Notes: generated by a model not told the origin, from the letters alone. A DNA stretch of 64,000 nt from Apostichopus japonicus (GCF_037975245.1 NC_092563.1:8369501-8433500); one strand, 5' to 3'; positions 1-33,929 are shown, counted from the first letter of the stretch. Numbers and translations are program-made.

Positions 1-695
1 TTTGCTGCATTATTCTTGACATGCCACGTTAGTACATTGTAAAGAAAACCCCCCAAAAGAACACACAGAAACAAGGGATAATAGTAAGCTAGTGTGAACT
101 GTTTAGTCAGTATGATGTATGACGCCATGTCTGATTCTGGAGAGGCTACATTGTTATGTAATATGTGACTTGTGACATACATGACAGACAATTCCCTCCT
201 CTAGCTATCTCCCCCACTGCCACCCTTTTCAGTGTTAATCGCAAAGTATCATTACGCAGATCTTGCCCATGAGAAAATCCGCCCTAGATAGGCTACCCCA
301 CTTTCTCCGTAAAAACCGGGGTACCATACCCGACCTTGGTATCCAAACAATGGCTCATTACTTTTTATGGGAAAATTGGGGTATCTAGGACGGTTTTTTT
401 TATAGGCAATCTGATCTGCTTTATGTTTCATAAACTTGAAATATTCCATCCCATTTATTTCTGAGCATGAGTATAGGGAATTTTGTACATGGAAATATTA
501 ATTGATGACAGTGATATACATGTATATTCATAAAGTCAACAATTTCAGACAGGAAAAAGATTATGAAAGAGTAACGCATACATGTTATGGATATTGGTTT
601 ATTGCACTAGGCCTATGCAGTCTCTAAGAAATCTAACACGGCTTAAGTTTAAATAATTATGACAAATTAGTTCAATCAAATATTTTGATACTTAC
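1..695. other. non-coding, inferred intron of the left sialyltransferase paralogue
   Basis: Nothing coding is recognisable. The donor of the neighbouring exon is at 694-695 and no sialylmotif exon is seen here, so this should be the start of that gene's first intron. Short ORFs show no family resemblance. Confidence 0.5.
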
Positions 696-1160
696 GTTCC
701 ACCATTGAAAGATGTCCTGGGATATATTAAAGTTGTCTTTTGTCATGATAGGATTCAGAAATGGATCGAAGTTTTCCTCAAACCAACCCAAGCTAGAGCT
801 GTTTGCCCTCGGGAGGTATCTACATTCGAGTTTTTTACTCTCAGATTTATTTCCGCCCTGGTTTAGTTTCTCTACCTTATCAATAACGTTTGCTGATGAA
901 GTTGTATTGCTTGAACCGTTCCGCAAGGATAAATTGTACTCCCCATCAGCTAGTTTTCTTTCCTGATGGGACGGCACAGAATTTTGAAGTTCCGCAAAGT
1001 AAAAACCCACCATGAACCCGAACAGTATCAAAATGTAACTTTGAAAAAGATAACAAACACACGATTTAATTTTCGTCATCCCTGGAAAGTTGGTGGACGG
1101 CCTGATTGTATTCATCCACATAAAATTCATCAAGCTTTCTTGGTCCTGGATGGATTGCAT
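696..1160 (-). CDS. ST3Gal-like sialyltransferase paralogue, first coding exon (partial gene)
   Basis: This is the first coding exon (155 codons) of a type II Golgi membrane protein of glycosyltransferase family 29. The ATG at 1160 is used; a second ATG (MTKIKSC) lies just before the membrane segment and could be the true start, since these enzymes usually have very short cytoplasmic tails. A hydrophobic anchor is followed by a polar Ser/Asn-rich stem. The exon closes with a GWFEENFDP...FQWWN block like the ST3GAL1/2 region just before sialylmotif L. The donor GTAAGT follows the AAC codon of WWN, the same position and phase as in the complete gene at 6040-26338. Catalytic exons lie off the left edge, so activity cannot be judged. 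Family assignment rests on this block and on the shared exon structure. Confidence 0.75.
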
Positions 1161-2199
1161 CACACTTTGAAAATATTCCTCTCTGAATAGACTTCCTTGC
1201 TATTTATTATAACCAAAAAACCATTGTTAAGCCGTGCGTTACATGCCATCCTTCAGTGCCATAAACCTATATACATTATGATATACCATTTTATGGACTT
1301 TGATGTTTGCTCAAGCTGTGTTTTTTATCACCCAATTCCTAAACAGACTTATTTGAGATTGTTCTTCAGTTGAATTCATACATATTTATGAAGTTCGTCG
1401 GTGTATTTTGATTCGCTCGATCTGTGTGCTAATAATCTAGCTAAGATTTCAATATCACTATACTGTACATAACAAGGTGACAAGTAAAAACATTATACTT
1501 ATCAAATATCTTTGCAACACGGAAAATGATTCTGAAACTTCAAGTCAAAGAAAAAATTAGAGGAGAATGATTTGTTGAGAGTATACCTGGCAATAACATG
1601 AGATATGGCCGAAAATTATATTAGAAAAAAAAAGTAACAAGCTATAGTGCTGACCAATCCGGCAAAATGCGTGGCTTACAATCAATTGCTCCATTGACTA
1701 AAAAAGTAACTAAATTTGTCCCATCCTGAAGTTGCTAGGGCCTAAATTAGAAGAGTCCATCTTGGTATATCTTGCTCACCACAAGATGGTTGATTTGTTG
1801 GACTATTGTGGCAATTGCAAAGTCACCCATCATGGGTGTAAATTTGAGCTAGAAGAGACGAAAGTTGAGTTAATTCCCAATTAATGCTTGTACCAGCCCT
1901 TGTCATGTCTAATCTTCCCATTTTTACCCATTCATGAATTTTGTTTAAAAGATTCCAATCACCATGATCAATTCTCCTGATCATATTCTACAACACCTGT
2001 GGTAACCATGGTAACTACAAACATGCATGCAGAAAGTCATATCAATGTATAGCTGCATATAGGTCTCCCTACAATTGTTAAAATTTCCAATAGACGTGTA
2101 CGTACTATATTTGTGGCGTGTTACATATGCAAAGAGATGTGCTGCATTGTAACTCACATCTTGCAGTACATGATCACAGACTCAAGTAAATTTAAGAGT
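1161..2199. other. intergenic, no gene seen
   Basis: AT-rich sequence upstream of the left paralogue. It may hold that gene's promoter or 5' UTR. No strong motif is seen. Confidence 0.4.
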
Positions 2200-2660
2200 T
2201 TTCAGATTAAAGCGATTCCGTGCATTTGGAGAAAGGAAGTACATGACACTGTTCGTTTCGAAATGGAACTTCGTTTAAGCAGCTTATATCTGACAAACCA
2301 AGAAAAAAAAAAAGGTTTCAGCAAGCTAATTTGCCAAAAACCGGTTTCATTAGTTAAGAAATTAATGATCGGAAGTATCCAAACATTTATCCGCTGAAGA
2401 CAGATTTCATTCATGTATTCTGTTACGTCGTGCCTCTTGATTTAAACAAGCCAATGAGAGAATGCACTGTAATGCATATTCAGTATCAGCGAAGCTCTCC
2501 TTTCCCAAAGAACAGCTGATCGTCGACGCCACTAGCAGACTAGTGCCAACAGTAGAAATGTGCAAAACCTAGCCTATGGTCACACAAAATGCTACACTTG
2601 GTATCACAGATCTTTGATCATCTTCACAATCTCTCCCTGACTAGGCCCCATGGCATAACT
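2200..2660 (+). repeat. interspersed repeat, inverted copy at about 15815-16245
   Basis: The block containing ATTAATGATC, the CAGATTTCATTCATGTATTCTGT-type segment and the CACTAGCAGACTAGTG palindrome reappears in reverse complement near 15.8-16.2 kb with moderate divergence. It has no coding capacity. The class is unknown; it is probably an old non-autonomous element. Confidence 0.65.
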
Positions 2661-2888
2661 TTATTAGAACTAGATCTCTGACTACGCCACTAATATTATA
2701 CATAGACCTAGGGCTACAAACAGTTATCTCAAGTTCTAACTGATATTCGATCAAGGCTGATGAAAGAACCCTGACTGACCATCTTTATTGTATATTCAAT
2801 TGAATCAGATGGACTGTCACACAGACCCCACCCCGACGACGCCCACACAATAACTGGAGACACAGTACGAGCAATATGTGAAGTCCAT

Positions 2889-4120
2889 TTGCTATCAAAG
2901 TACAATATTGGAGAGAACCCACTCCCCATGGTAGAGATACTGTGCTCCCAAACAAGAGTATTAGCTATGGAATGTAACGGTAATACTATTACTGACTTAG
3001 ATCAACCCCAGTCTCTGATGAGCGGGACCCCCCAATCATGGCAGAGTCGACAGAAGCAAGATCCGGATATCTACCGAGTAATTGGGCGCCTAGAGAGAGG
3101 TCTTCCCCCAAATAGAAGACTGTACGTAGCAGAAACTCCCAGTGTTAAACGATTATTCCGACATTGGGATAAATTTCGATTAAAAGATGGAGTACTGTAT
3201 CGATTCAATAACGATCTCTCGGGGGATAAGGTCAGGCTATGGCTGGACTGCACGATGAAGTAGGACATATGGGTCAAGAAAGGACATTAGAGCTACTTCG
3301 AGAAAGATATTTCTGGCCAAAGATGGCAGGTAATGTGAGCGACTATATTAAATCATGTGGTAGATGTTTCCGTCGCAAGACACATGAGAAAGCAGGAAGT
3401 GTTGCTATAAGCTGGTCAACATCCACACATCTTCCCCAATGGAGCTGGTATGTATGGACTATCTATCCCTTGAGCAATCAAAGGGAGGATACGAGAACAT
3501 TCTGGTAGTCACAGACCATTTTACGAAGTATGCCCAGGCATTCCCCACGAAAAACCAGACGGCTCGTTCTACAGCACGTGTCCTCTTTGATAATTTGTTT
3601 GTACATTATGGTTTCCCAACCCGGTTACATTGACAGAGGCCGTAAGTTTGAGAGTGAAGTAATCCAACATCTTTGCAAGATTGCAGGAATAAGAAAGTCA
3701 AGGACAACACCATATCACCCAAGGCAACCCAATCTGTGAGAGAGTTGACCTCACCCTTATTGACATGTTAGGTACCCTGTCTGAAGAGAAGAAAGCAAAT
3801 TGGAAAGAGCTTGTAGCTCCACTATGTCATGCATACAACGCTGAAGTACTGGGTACGCACCTTATTTCCTCATGTTTGTTAGAAACCCGATCCTCCCATC
3901 GGATGTAGCAATGCAACTATATCCACAAGAACTCACCATAATATATGCGGAGCAACTACGAGAAATACTAGACTTTGCGCACCAACTAGCTACAAAACAC
4001 TCCAAAGAGAGAGCACAACAAAACAAACACATATATGATTCCAATGCTAAAGGAAATGAACTTGAACCAGATGACAGAGTACTAGTGAGGAAAGTGCACC
4101 CCAGAGGTAAACACAACTAG
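2889..4120 (+). mobile_element. degenerate Ty3/Gypsy LTR retrotransposon pol fragment (integrase)
   Basis: Several overlapping frames together resemble the end of RNase H, the zinc-binding domain and the integrase core of a Gypsy-type element. About 3239-3400 carries an H2C2 finger pattern (HDEVGHMG...YFWPKM...C..C). About 3439-3640 carries the start of the DDE core (MDYLSLEQ...VTDHFTKY). About 3630-3740 carries the Asp-Arg-Gly and TTPYHP region. About 3870-4110 resembles the C-terminal part. The frame changes several times and stops intervene, so it is inactive. No LTR was recognised on either side. It lies between the two sialyltransferase genes. Confidence 0.85.
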
Positions 4121-5174
4121 CTGATCATTGGAGTCAAGAGATTTACAAAGTTGTAAGGACAGTTATAACCCAGATATACCAGTCTATGTGTCTATGTGGA
4201 AGAGCAAGAGCTCGGGAGGGGAAAGAGGCGTACATTGGCCGGCTACGTTAGCATGCATCTTTATCAAGCAATTTATCATATTTGTCTAAAGGTCACAGGT
4301 CAACAGAGGTCAAAGTCTGACGATCTTGTTTAAACAGTGCAACTACTTCAAAAAGAGATTTTGAGATGAGCACATACCCAACTAATTTTCTCATCAAGTG
4401 GTTGGGTGGGGGTGGGGTGGGGGGGGGTTACTATGGTTTATCCTCAACTGTAATGTCAACATGCTGGACTGATTGATTGCTTGCTTGCTTGCCGCTCTTT
4501 TGTGTATGTTTGTATGTTTGTGACTTATACGGTCTTACAAAACAACACGCAAAGTTCGTGCTTCTGAAAATAACACATATAAGTTCAGCTATTTGCTCTC
4601 GATTTATTATATTTGTAGAAGGTGAGGACACTGGTATATTATACAGCAAAAAATAGCAAAAGTAGCTTCAAAGAATCGAAGGAATTTTTAAAAGATATTT
4701 TACAAATAAGAGATCTTTAATCATAAAAAGAAAAGAAAAATATGAAATTGTTGTTAATTATAAATTTTTAATTAATATATCAAGCTTACTATTTTTTATA
4801 TACAAATCATAGGTTATAAATAAGTTATTCTGATGATAACAATTTAAGTCTGTTATAATCATTCTTTGTTGGTATTTTTAGCGGCTCCAAGTCTACGTAT
4901 AATCAGAGTTCACCTTTGGTTTAACCATCAAGTTTGATAATGTTGCTTGAACCCCTCTCAACAGCTTCCTCCTCCCCATGCATCTCTCAGGAAACCTATA
5001 AACATAGGTTAACCATGTTAACCATTATATATATGTATACATATACATATATATATATATATATATATGCTTGCTAATAGTACATATGAGGCTGTGTTCG
5101 ATGCACCCCAACTTAATTCCATTTCATCTTCAATACGGAGTAAAGTGGTTGGTCATGAGCAATACATTGATAGC
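4121..5174. other. intergenic with simple-sequence tracts
   Basis: This holds a G-rich tract near 4400-4430, very AT-rich sequence around 4690-4860 and a TA dinucleotide run at about 5028-5069. No gene is seen. Confidence 0.5.
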
Positions 5175-5585
5175 TATGACCAGGTAATAGAGGACTGCAG
5201 CCTACAATAGCTACACACTGCAGGTAATAGAGGACAGCAGCCTATAGTAGCTATACACTGCAGGTAATAGAGGACAACAGCCTATAGTAGCTATACACTG
5301 CAGGTAATAGAGGACAACAGCATATAGTAGCTATACACTGCAGGTAATAGAGGACAACAGCATATAGTAGCTATACACTGCAGGTAATAGATGACAACAG
5401 CCTATAGTAGCTATACACTGCAGGTAATAGAGGACAACAGCATATAGTAGCTATACACTGCAGGTAATAGAGGACAACAGCATATAGTAGCTATACACTG
5501 CAGGTAATAGAGGACAACAGCATATAGTAGCTATACACTACAGGTAATTAGGACTGCAGCCTATAATAGTTGTACACTGCATGTA
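5175..5585. repeat. 40-bp minisatellite, about 10 copies
   Basis: The unit starts CAGGTAATAGAGGACAACAG and ends CTATACACTG, 40 bp in all. Central copies are nearly identical and edge copies diverge, as expected from unequal crossing-over. It lies just downstream of the complete sialyltransferase gene. Confidence 0.95.
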
Positions 5586-5979
5586 ATTGAGCCCAGCCAG
5601 TCAATGTATGCCGTATTCATGGATATTTCCATATATCTTACTTTAGATCTACAAAGACACTCGTTAGGAAAACACCCACTATTATAGTCCGAATAGTCAT
5701 GCATTTTCCCAATTGTGCATGAATGTAATCATGTTTCATTATTTCTAAAAGAATGATTTTATAGACATTTTATGTGCACCTAATATTTCATAGATACCAG
5801 CTGGCCTCTATTGTTTTATAACCTCTGACCATATGGCCCACATTAACAAATCCCTGATCCTACCCTAGTTGTCTCAAGTAGCCCCTGAACCTACCCTGCA
5901 TTGTTTTTAATAATCCCAGCCCCTGCCCCCATTGTTTTTGACAATCACTTGCCCTATAGGCCCTGGCATGAAGCCCTTA

Positions 5980-5985
5980 TTTATT
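5980..5985 (-). terminator. candidate polyadenylation signal AATAAA
   Basis: A minus-strand AATAAA lies 54 bases past the sialyltransferase stop codon. The 3' UTR would be very short if it is used. Confidence 0.4.
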
Positions 5986-6039
5986 GATATCAGCTATTGT
6001 AGTAGGACTTATCCCGGGTAGTGATTGGTCATCATGGTG

Positions 6040-26338
<20,299 letters not shown>

Positions 26339-26529
26339 TGTGGATCTAACAGAAGAAATTTAAGGTACACATGATTAATGAAGAAGATTCTATTTCGCTC
26401 CTCTTCATATTGTTCAATCTATGGTTGTTGATTTCAAATAATGATTGCAATTTTATGGAAAGTTAGACATCCTCCAGAAAATATTTTCCACCATATGAAT
26501 GTAACCATTCGACGTGTGTGCTAAGTGAC

Positions 26530-26871
26530 TTAAAGGGAGTGAAGACTCGCGCACAAAGAAACATCTGATGCCGGTAATCTCACCTAGTTTCGAATGAGGT
26601 GTAACAGAAGTGTTAGACACCATCATCGATCACAGAAAATACACACACAGCAAGCTACCGTCGGTAATACGACACTAGTGTACAGTCAATACATACAGCT
26701 ACGGTCAATACCTACGACACAGTGTACAGATAAAAGATAACAAGGTATCATGTTTCATTACTGTCTGCATTTTGTAGTGACAATTAGAGAAAAACTTCAC
26801 TTGCAAGTTACGCAAAGTTAACTTTTTCAGAGGGCGGCACGCAGTTTAGGGCGAGTCTTCAATGCCTTTAA
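26530..26871 (-). mobile_element. TTAA-flanked MITE copy 2, inverted
   Basis: Reverse-complement relative of 23619-25578 and 38260-38629, bounded by TTAA on both sides. With copy 1 it brackets ST3GAL exon 1. Confidence 0.88.
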
Positions 26872-27214
26872 TTAGTCTTTGGTCAAAGTCACTGGTACTT
26901 TCTCATATGTTCAACAACAACTATATTAACAGTGCAAAAAGTTATTGAATCTGTCTTCAAAATGAACTGTTCAAATTACAGAAGCTTATTGTGCTAATGC
27001 ACTAAGTTGAGTAAAAATCACAAATTTGATAACTTTGACACTTTAATTAATCCAACAGATATGAGCTGCCTTTAAGATTTCACAGATGATAATTGAAGAT
27101 TGATTCGTTAATAGGTTATAATGGCTCAAAACATGATAAAATAGACTATGGAAGGTAATCTGCACTGCTGGAAAATTGTTCTTCTTTGTTGCATATATCA
27201 TCATGACCTACAGC

Positions 27215-27646
27215 CAGGAGGGTAGGAAGCTTCCAAAAAGTGGGTGAGGGGGAGGGGGGGCACACCATCAGAGGGGCACTTTCTCATTCCACAACCACCA
27301 CTCGCTATGCTATAAACCGATACACACCAGCTTAAATATATATGATGTGTTAGTATGCTATCAATATACTATGATGGTGCACTGCAACATTGGCTTTTTA
27401 TTTATTGAGATTGTTTATTGTTAACTGTGCTACATAAAGATATGGGATGCCATTTTAAATATAGCATGTACAGACTAAAATAAATAATTAAAATAAAATA
27501 TGAAAATAAACAAAGGCTTAATATATCAAAAAGACAGTTCTTCATCAAAGGGGCACATGTTATTTGCCAGTAGGGCACATTTGCTATTTTGGAAAAAAGG
27601 GTGGGGGATGTGCCCCCAGTGCCCCCCCCCCGGCTCCTACCGTCTG
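27215..27646 (+). mobile_element. hAT-like MITE, GTAGGAAGCTTCC family copy 1
   Basis: The ends are CAGGAGGGTAGGAAGC and GGCTCCTACCGTCTG with perfect 8-bp flanks CCTACAGC. Internal sequence is shared with 35547-35960, 44439-44873 and 52123-52455. Confidence 0.92.
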
Positions 27647-27834
27647 CCTACAGCAGCAAACAGGGAAGCAGCAAACTTTCATTATCCAGTCTGTGGGTTG
27701 CAACACCATAGTGTAATATGTGTTCAAGCGCTCTTGACAAAAACAGAATTATAAGAACAAAGAGATGAGAAGGTTCTTCATGCCCATCTGGTATGTCAAA
27801 ACAATATCCTGTTACAAGAATGGGGTTATGTACA

Positions 27835-28665
27835 AAATAATATATAAATAATATCCTCAAAAAGAAGGGCTTACATGCATACAAACAATTATATAAATAA
27901 TATCCTATAACAAGAAGGGCTTATATACAAAACAATATATAAATAATATCCTCAAAAAGAAGGGCTTACATAAAACAATAATATCCTATAACAAGAAGGG
28001 CTCATATACAAAACAATATATAAATAATATGCTGTTACAAGAAGGCTTATATACAAAACAATATATAAATAATATCCTCAAAAAGAAGGGCTTACATAAA
28101 ACAATAATATCCTATAACAAGAAGGGCTCATATACAAAACAATATATAAATAATATGCTGTTACAAGAAGGCTTATATACAAAACAATATATAAACAATA
28201 TTCTACAACAAGAATGGCTTACCTACAAGCAATATATAAACAATATCCTGTAACCAGAAGGGGTTATATACACAACAATATATAAACAATATCCTCAAAA
28301 AGAAGGGCTTACATAAAACAATAATATCCTATAACAATAAGGGCTCACTTGCAAAACAATATATAAATAATATGCTGTAACAAGAAGGCTCATATACAAA
28401 ACAATATATAAATAATATTCTACAACAAGAATGGCTTACCTACAAACAATATATAAACAATATCCTATAACAATAAGGGCTCACTTGCAAAACAATATAT
28501 AAATAATATCCTCAAAAAGAAGGGCTTACATAAAACAATAATATCCTATAACAAGAAGGGCTCATATACAAAACAATATATATTAATTATATCCTGTAAC
28601 AAGAAGGCTCATATACAAAACAATATATAAACACTATAGCCTATAACAAGACAGGCTTACGTACA
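27835..28665. repeat. about 40-46 bp AT-rich satellite, roughly 20 units
   Basis: Unit variants of ACAATATATAAATAATATCC followed by ACAAGAAGGGCTTATATAC, with Ca-rich and CTCAAAAAGAAGG variants alternating. Open frames here are repeat by-products. Confidence 0.92.
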
Positions 28666-28689
28666 AACTCACCAAAGTTTAATGTTGTT

Positions 28690-30924
28690 CCTTTCAGTGA
28701 AATCCAGTGTTTCATTTAAATTGTGGTTGGTTTAAAGGTTGCTCTGATATTATATATGGTTCTGTGGGACCCATTATAAAAGGGATTTGAAATATATGTG
28801 TGTGCATGGGCAACAATTTGCCCACCTAAGTCTAACAACAGCCTTGGCCAGAAACTAATCTGATTCAATGATTATGATATACTTATGTCATCAGTTTATT
28901 GCTGTTTATAGACATAATCAACTTAGGCCAAATTGCTCATTATCAGAATCACTTCAATTAATAATAGCTTGTAAATTGAGGAAAGAATTACTATTGGATG
29001 ATTAGAAATGTGATTGCAAATATTTATCACTTTATACTTACAGAACTTTCAAATTACTTTATTGGAAATCTGATATCCTGTTTCAAATCCAAACAGGGTA
29101 ATCCAAACCAAGTCGCAATCTCAAAAATGCGACAAAGTGGCTGTTATAGCATGGAGGTATTATGGGTTAATAGAACAGAAAAGCTAAATGGTATTTGACT
29201 TCCTGTAAGGCCCATTAGTTTCACATCACATCAGTAATCCAACCAGCAATTGCACTTTGGAAATCTGGATTTGTTGACATGAACACTGTTCAAGTTTTCT
29301 GATAGGGTATGATTATATCAGCTTGGGTCACTTACAAGGGTAATACCTCACGGTAAAGTACAGTCACTGGTTTATTTCAGTCCAATCTGTAGGAAGTTGA
29401 GTTTGATACTTAAACAATATGACTGTTTTCAACATTTTACGAAAAATACGAGTCATGTATCAATTGACTGCATTATAGAACAAATGGGATATTTTGCGTA
29501 TATGTACAATGAATTAAAATAACAAGAACTAATGTATGGCGATAGAGAACAAACACTAGATTGGTCATAATTAATGAGTCCAGATGTAGAGAATGATCAC
29601 TAAATGTTTGCATAATTAATGAGTTTTATCTTGCATATTAAAGACTATGAATATTCATTAATTATCTGTGTAGTGCAGGTTGTTAATTTTATTCTTAATG
29701 ATATTGATATCTCTCTTTGAAAATGGTTGCCCTCAAATGTATTGTCTGTACACATTCATAGTTATACCAAGCTTGTACAAACACACACTCATTCATCCAG
29801 ATATATGGCTTAATTACTGACAATTCCTGCATGGTTAGGTGATGCCTTCAAGTTACTCGACACAAATGGGTGATTCGTGGGATATTGGTAGAGTCATGGT
29901 GGACACTCCCAGCTGCAGTACCACTATATTGTCTTGAATTATAAATTTATCAAGCTTTTCGTCCTTGCAGTAGAGACTTTGCAGACAAGTTTTTATGCTT
30001 TAAAGGTAAAGAGACAATTTAGTTTCAAAACCACTTATTTAATTTCATATGTAAAAAAAAAAAAAAAAAACTTTTTAATCGTCAGAATAGTTTGTTTAAA
30101 TTTGTTTTTGAAACTGTATTTAAATTATTTTATCATCAAGAGAGATGCTTTAGACCTAAAATAATCCTTAAATCATACATTACACACATATTAACATGAT
30201 GTAACTACAGGATTGCTTGTGAAATTTAGTATTAGTATTTATAGGATCATTAGGCTGAAAATTGACCATGCTTCCACAGACATATGATGCCACACTTTTC
30301 AATGGATCATTCAAGATCCTACCAGCGTCAACCTAAATGCTTGATAATGTCATGTTCTTACGCGAGACGGTGCACAAACTATAACCAACAGTTACCCCTC
30401 CAATTGTCAGCTGCTTTTCCAGGAATTCATTGAGTAGGTTAGTAATATAAATATATATCTTTTATGACACATTACAGAGTAGGCCTACACATCGATAATA
30501 TGAAGTCCATATTAGCACTATAGCCTACATGTGACATGCTACGTATTACGCATCCCATGAAAGCATAACTAACGCCTGACTATAATTGACAATACAAAGT
30601 CTGAAGTTTTCCAGATGGCACTTTGCAAGTGGTTATTATATTGATGTGACAATTGATCATCGAGGGGATAAACTGCTCACAATTGAATCAATTAAGCTCT
30701 TTAATTACTCACTCATTAATCTTCATTTGGTGAAATATATGTAGAGGAGTGTCTTAAATAGTTTAATAAATTGATTACATTTTGTTATGATCAATATTTC
30801 CTAACCAAAGGCAAACATTTCTTTAATAAGGACAATAAAATTCATTTCAATATGGTGGTTGCTAAATTTGTGATGTGTTTACTGTACAGAAGCCATAGAG
30901 GCTTTGTTCTGACTTTGAGTGAGC
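28690..30924. other. non-coding, nothing recognised
   Basis: AT-rich sequence with an A17 run near 30053. No exon or repeat family was recognised by eye. Confidence 0.4.
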
Positions 30925-30932
30925 AAATAGAG

Positions 30933-31310
30933 CAGTGGCAGAGCGTCCATACAGTCAGGAGGGGCGGATGCCCCCCCCCCCCTGACGGACACAAATGGAC
31001 TGCTGGCACCCTTTTCAGCTTTTTACCACTTTTTACTTATTCGCGATTATTGACTTTTTTTATCGCGCTCTTAAATACCTATTGACATTTGTCAAATTTT
31101 GTTGGTGTATTTTTCTATTCTTTGTTTATCTGCAAATTAGCAAGGCCCGGAAAGCGTCATTTCCGGCGATCTAGGGAGTATCTTTACTCAAAAATTTCTG
31201 TACGCTCGATCCGCACCAACCTGTGGTGGCGCTTCGCTTAGATAGTGTTAAACGCTCCCCTACAGACCATTCTGGCCCCCCCCTGACCAATACCCCTAGC
31301 TCCGCCATTG
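30933..31310 (+). mobile_element. hAT-like MITE, CAGTGGCGGAGC family copy 3
   Basis: The ends are CAGTGGCAGAGC and GCTCCGCCATTG with perfect 8-bp flanks AAATAGAG (30925-30932 and 31311-31318). It contains the shared internal motif near 31200-31240. Confidence 0.93.
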
Positions 31311-31849
31311 AAATAGAGGAATAACCATCATTTCGTGATCAAAACAGGATGGGACGGGGAAGGTACACCTCCAACTATCTGCAGCCTGTAGACTAATGGC
31401 TTAAAGTGGAACTGAATTTACCTCAGTTATGTTGCATTCTCAGGGACTGGATATTAACATTAGAAAGTACACTGTGCACATCCGGTAAGAATAATTTTCC
31501 TGAGAGGGGGGATAGGGAGAGGGAAAGCAGGGAGCATTGGGGGGGGGGGGTTACAGGCAATTTAGTGTAGTATAATCATCCAAAATGTTCTGATGTGTTA
31601 CCACTTCTAGTTAAATCATCTGTTCTCTATCACTTTTTCTTCAACCATCTTAACTTATTTGATCTCCAACATCACTCATGATGGTACCCAGCTGGGAGCC
31701 AGATTTGTGCAAAGTTGAGCTGAGTGGTGTCTAGAGATCCCACCTTTGATGATAGTGTGGTGCTGATTATTTGAGAAGAACTTAAAATAAGCCTTAACAA
31801 AGGTGGTAAGGTTATTTCAGGTGACTGTGATATTACTGGTCTGAAGGGT

Positions 31850-32850
31850 TATTTTAAGTAACTGTTCTAGTCTTATCATTTATCTTTAAAGGTTTATTTC
31901 AAGTGACAGCTCTTGTCGTATTACTGGTCTTGCGGATAATTTTAAGTGACTGCGAGTCTTATCACTGGTCTTAAGGTTTATTTTAAGTGACTGCTCTAGT
32001 CTTATCACTGGTATTAAGATTTATTTCAAGCTACTGCTCCAGTCTTATCACTGGTATTAAGGTTTATTTCAAGCTACTGCTCTAGTCTTATCACTGGTAT
32101 TAAGGTTTCTTTCAAGTGACTGTTCCAGTCTTTCACTGGTATTAAGGTTTATTTTAAGCTACTGCTCTAGTCGTATCACTGGTATTAAGGTTTATTTTAA
32201 GCTACTGCTCTAGTCTTATCACTGGTCTTAAGGTTTATTTCAAGCTACTGCTCCAGACTTATCACTGGTATTAAGGTTTATTTCAAGTGACTATGTTCTA
32301 GTCTTATCACTTGTAATAAGGTTTATTTCAAGCTACTGCTCCAGTCTTATCACTGGTATTAAGGTTTATTTCAAGCTACTGCTCTAGTCGTATCACTGGT
32401 ATTAAGGTTTATTTCAAGCTACTGCTCCAGTCTTATCACTGGTCTTAATGTTTATTTTAAGTGACTGCTCTAGTCTTATCACTGGTATTAAGGTTTATTT
32501 CAAGCTACTGCTCCAGTTTTATATCATTGGTATTAAGGTTTATTTTAAGCTACTGCTCTACTCTTATCACTGGTCTTAAGGTTTATTTCCAGCTACTGCT
32601 CCAGTCTTAAGTTATCACTGGTATAAGGTTCATTTCAAGCTACTGCTCCAGTCTTATCAATGGTATTAAGGTTTATTTCAAGCTACTGCTCCAGTCTTAT
32701 CACTGGTATTAAAATTTATTTCAAGCTACTGCTCCAGTCTTATCACTGTTATTAAGGTTTATTTCAAGCTACTGCTCCAGTCTTATCATTGATATGAAGG
32801 TTTATTTCAAGCTACTGCTTATAGTCTCAAAATTTATTTCAAGTGACTGT
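31850..32850. repeat. 43-44 bp satellite, about 23 copies
   Basis: The unit includes AGTCTTATCACTGGTATTAA followed by GGTTTATTTCAAGCTACTGC. Divergent copies lie at the left edge and a degraded copy at the right. Confidence 0.94.
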
Positions 32851-33236
32851 TCTAGTCTTTTACTTAGTCTTAGGGCTTACTGCTTTCGTCTCTCTTAGAT
32901 CATTGGCATCAGTCGACATAATCTTGCCCAAAAGTCTTATCCTGCTACGATTCCAAGGACGTACATGTCCATCTCCTTCCTGCTTCTCTTCCTGTAGATT
33001 ATTGCATTATTGGAATCGGATACACGGTTCACCGGATTGCACAAACTGTTTGGCGAGATTCAGATCAGCATATTGGGCCTGTAATAAGTTTTAATATGTA
33101 GGGGAAACTTCCGTATATTCAGGTATTTCTCTTATTGATATTTTGCTAAAATGCAGTTAAATCACAGGCATCCATTCAAAATCTGGTATTAAAGGATAAA
33201 TAATGATGTGTAAAAAATAGTAAAACAGAAGAAAAC

Positions 33237-33312
33237 ATAATGAGGGAAGGTGAGGGCGGGGGGAGGGGGGAGGGGAGGAGAGTGTGGGAGGGAGGGGGAG
33301 GAGAGGGCATGG
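33237..33312. repeat. GA-rich low-complexity tract
   Basis: A polypurine plus-strand tract of GAGGG and GGGAGG blocks. No gene is seen between 33100 and 33680. Confidence 0.8.
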
Positions 33313-33679
33313 TTGTAACCATCTGAGAGATAAACAAGGAAATCTACCTTTACTAGCTAATCTCACTGGTTCAAATCCTGTTCTACCTGACAGTTTCTTT
33401 GCCCTTAAAATGGATTCTTAATCCTTAAAATTACAAAATAAATGCATCTAAGAAAGACAGTAAATACCTGTCAAACCATATTGTATCACCTGATGGAAAA
33501 TATAGATAGATAGATATTTATATAGATAGAAAGATATTTAGTCAGCCACTGATGATCATAAAAATACAATGGAAATTGTGACCTTGAATCCAAAGGTTGA
33601 CTATTAGTGTGCAGCTGCCATTCACATTGTAGTAGTGTTGTCTTTACCTTCTATAGTTGATACCTGTAGTTCAGATATT

Positions 33680-33908
33680 CTTGGGTATTCAAGGAGCATC
33701 ATGGGAGTAGGGCACCAAGGTGTAGTAAACAGACATATGTATTCAAGGAACATAATGGGAGTAGAGAACAGAGGTGTAGTAAACAGAAATGGGTATTTAA
33801 GGAGTATAATGGGAGTACTACATATTAGAGGTGTAGTTAACATAAATGGAGATTCAAAGACTATATTGGGAGTAGAGAACAGAGGTGTAGTAAACAGAAA
33901 TGGGTGAA
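33680..33908. repeat. about 57-bp tandem repeat, 4 copies
   Basis: Units contain ATGGGAGTAGAGAACAGAGG followed by TGTAGTAAACAGAAATGG. The open frames on both strands are by-products of the repeat. Confidence 0.85.
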
Positions 33909-33929
33909 GGGGGGGGGGGGGAGAGGGAA

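Noticed and set aside
2729-2929. Minus-strand open frame opposite the Gypsy remnant
   Set aside because: Shadow of the retroelement region; no domain.
27835-28665. Regularly spaced near-identical repeats, considered as a CRISPR array
   Set aside because: Repeats are contiguous with no unique spacers, in an animal genome; it is a satellite. The same applies to the 37-, 40-, 43-, 45-, 46- and 65-bp arrays.
32900-33095. Possible coding exon after the 43-bp satellite
   Set aside because: Some frames look protein-like, but stops interrupt each reading and no matched splice pair was found.
33635-33907. Open frames on both strands with repeated Gly-Val-Val-Asn pattern
   Set aside because: By-product of the 57-bp tandem repeat; both strands open at once.
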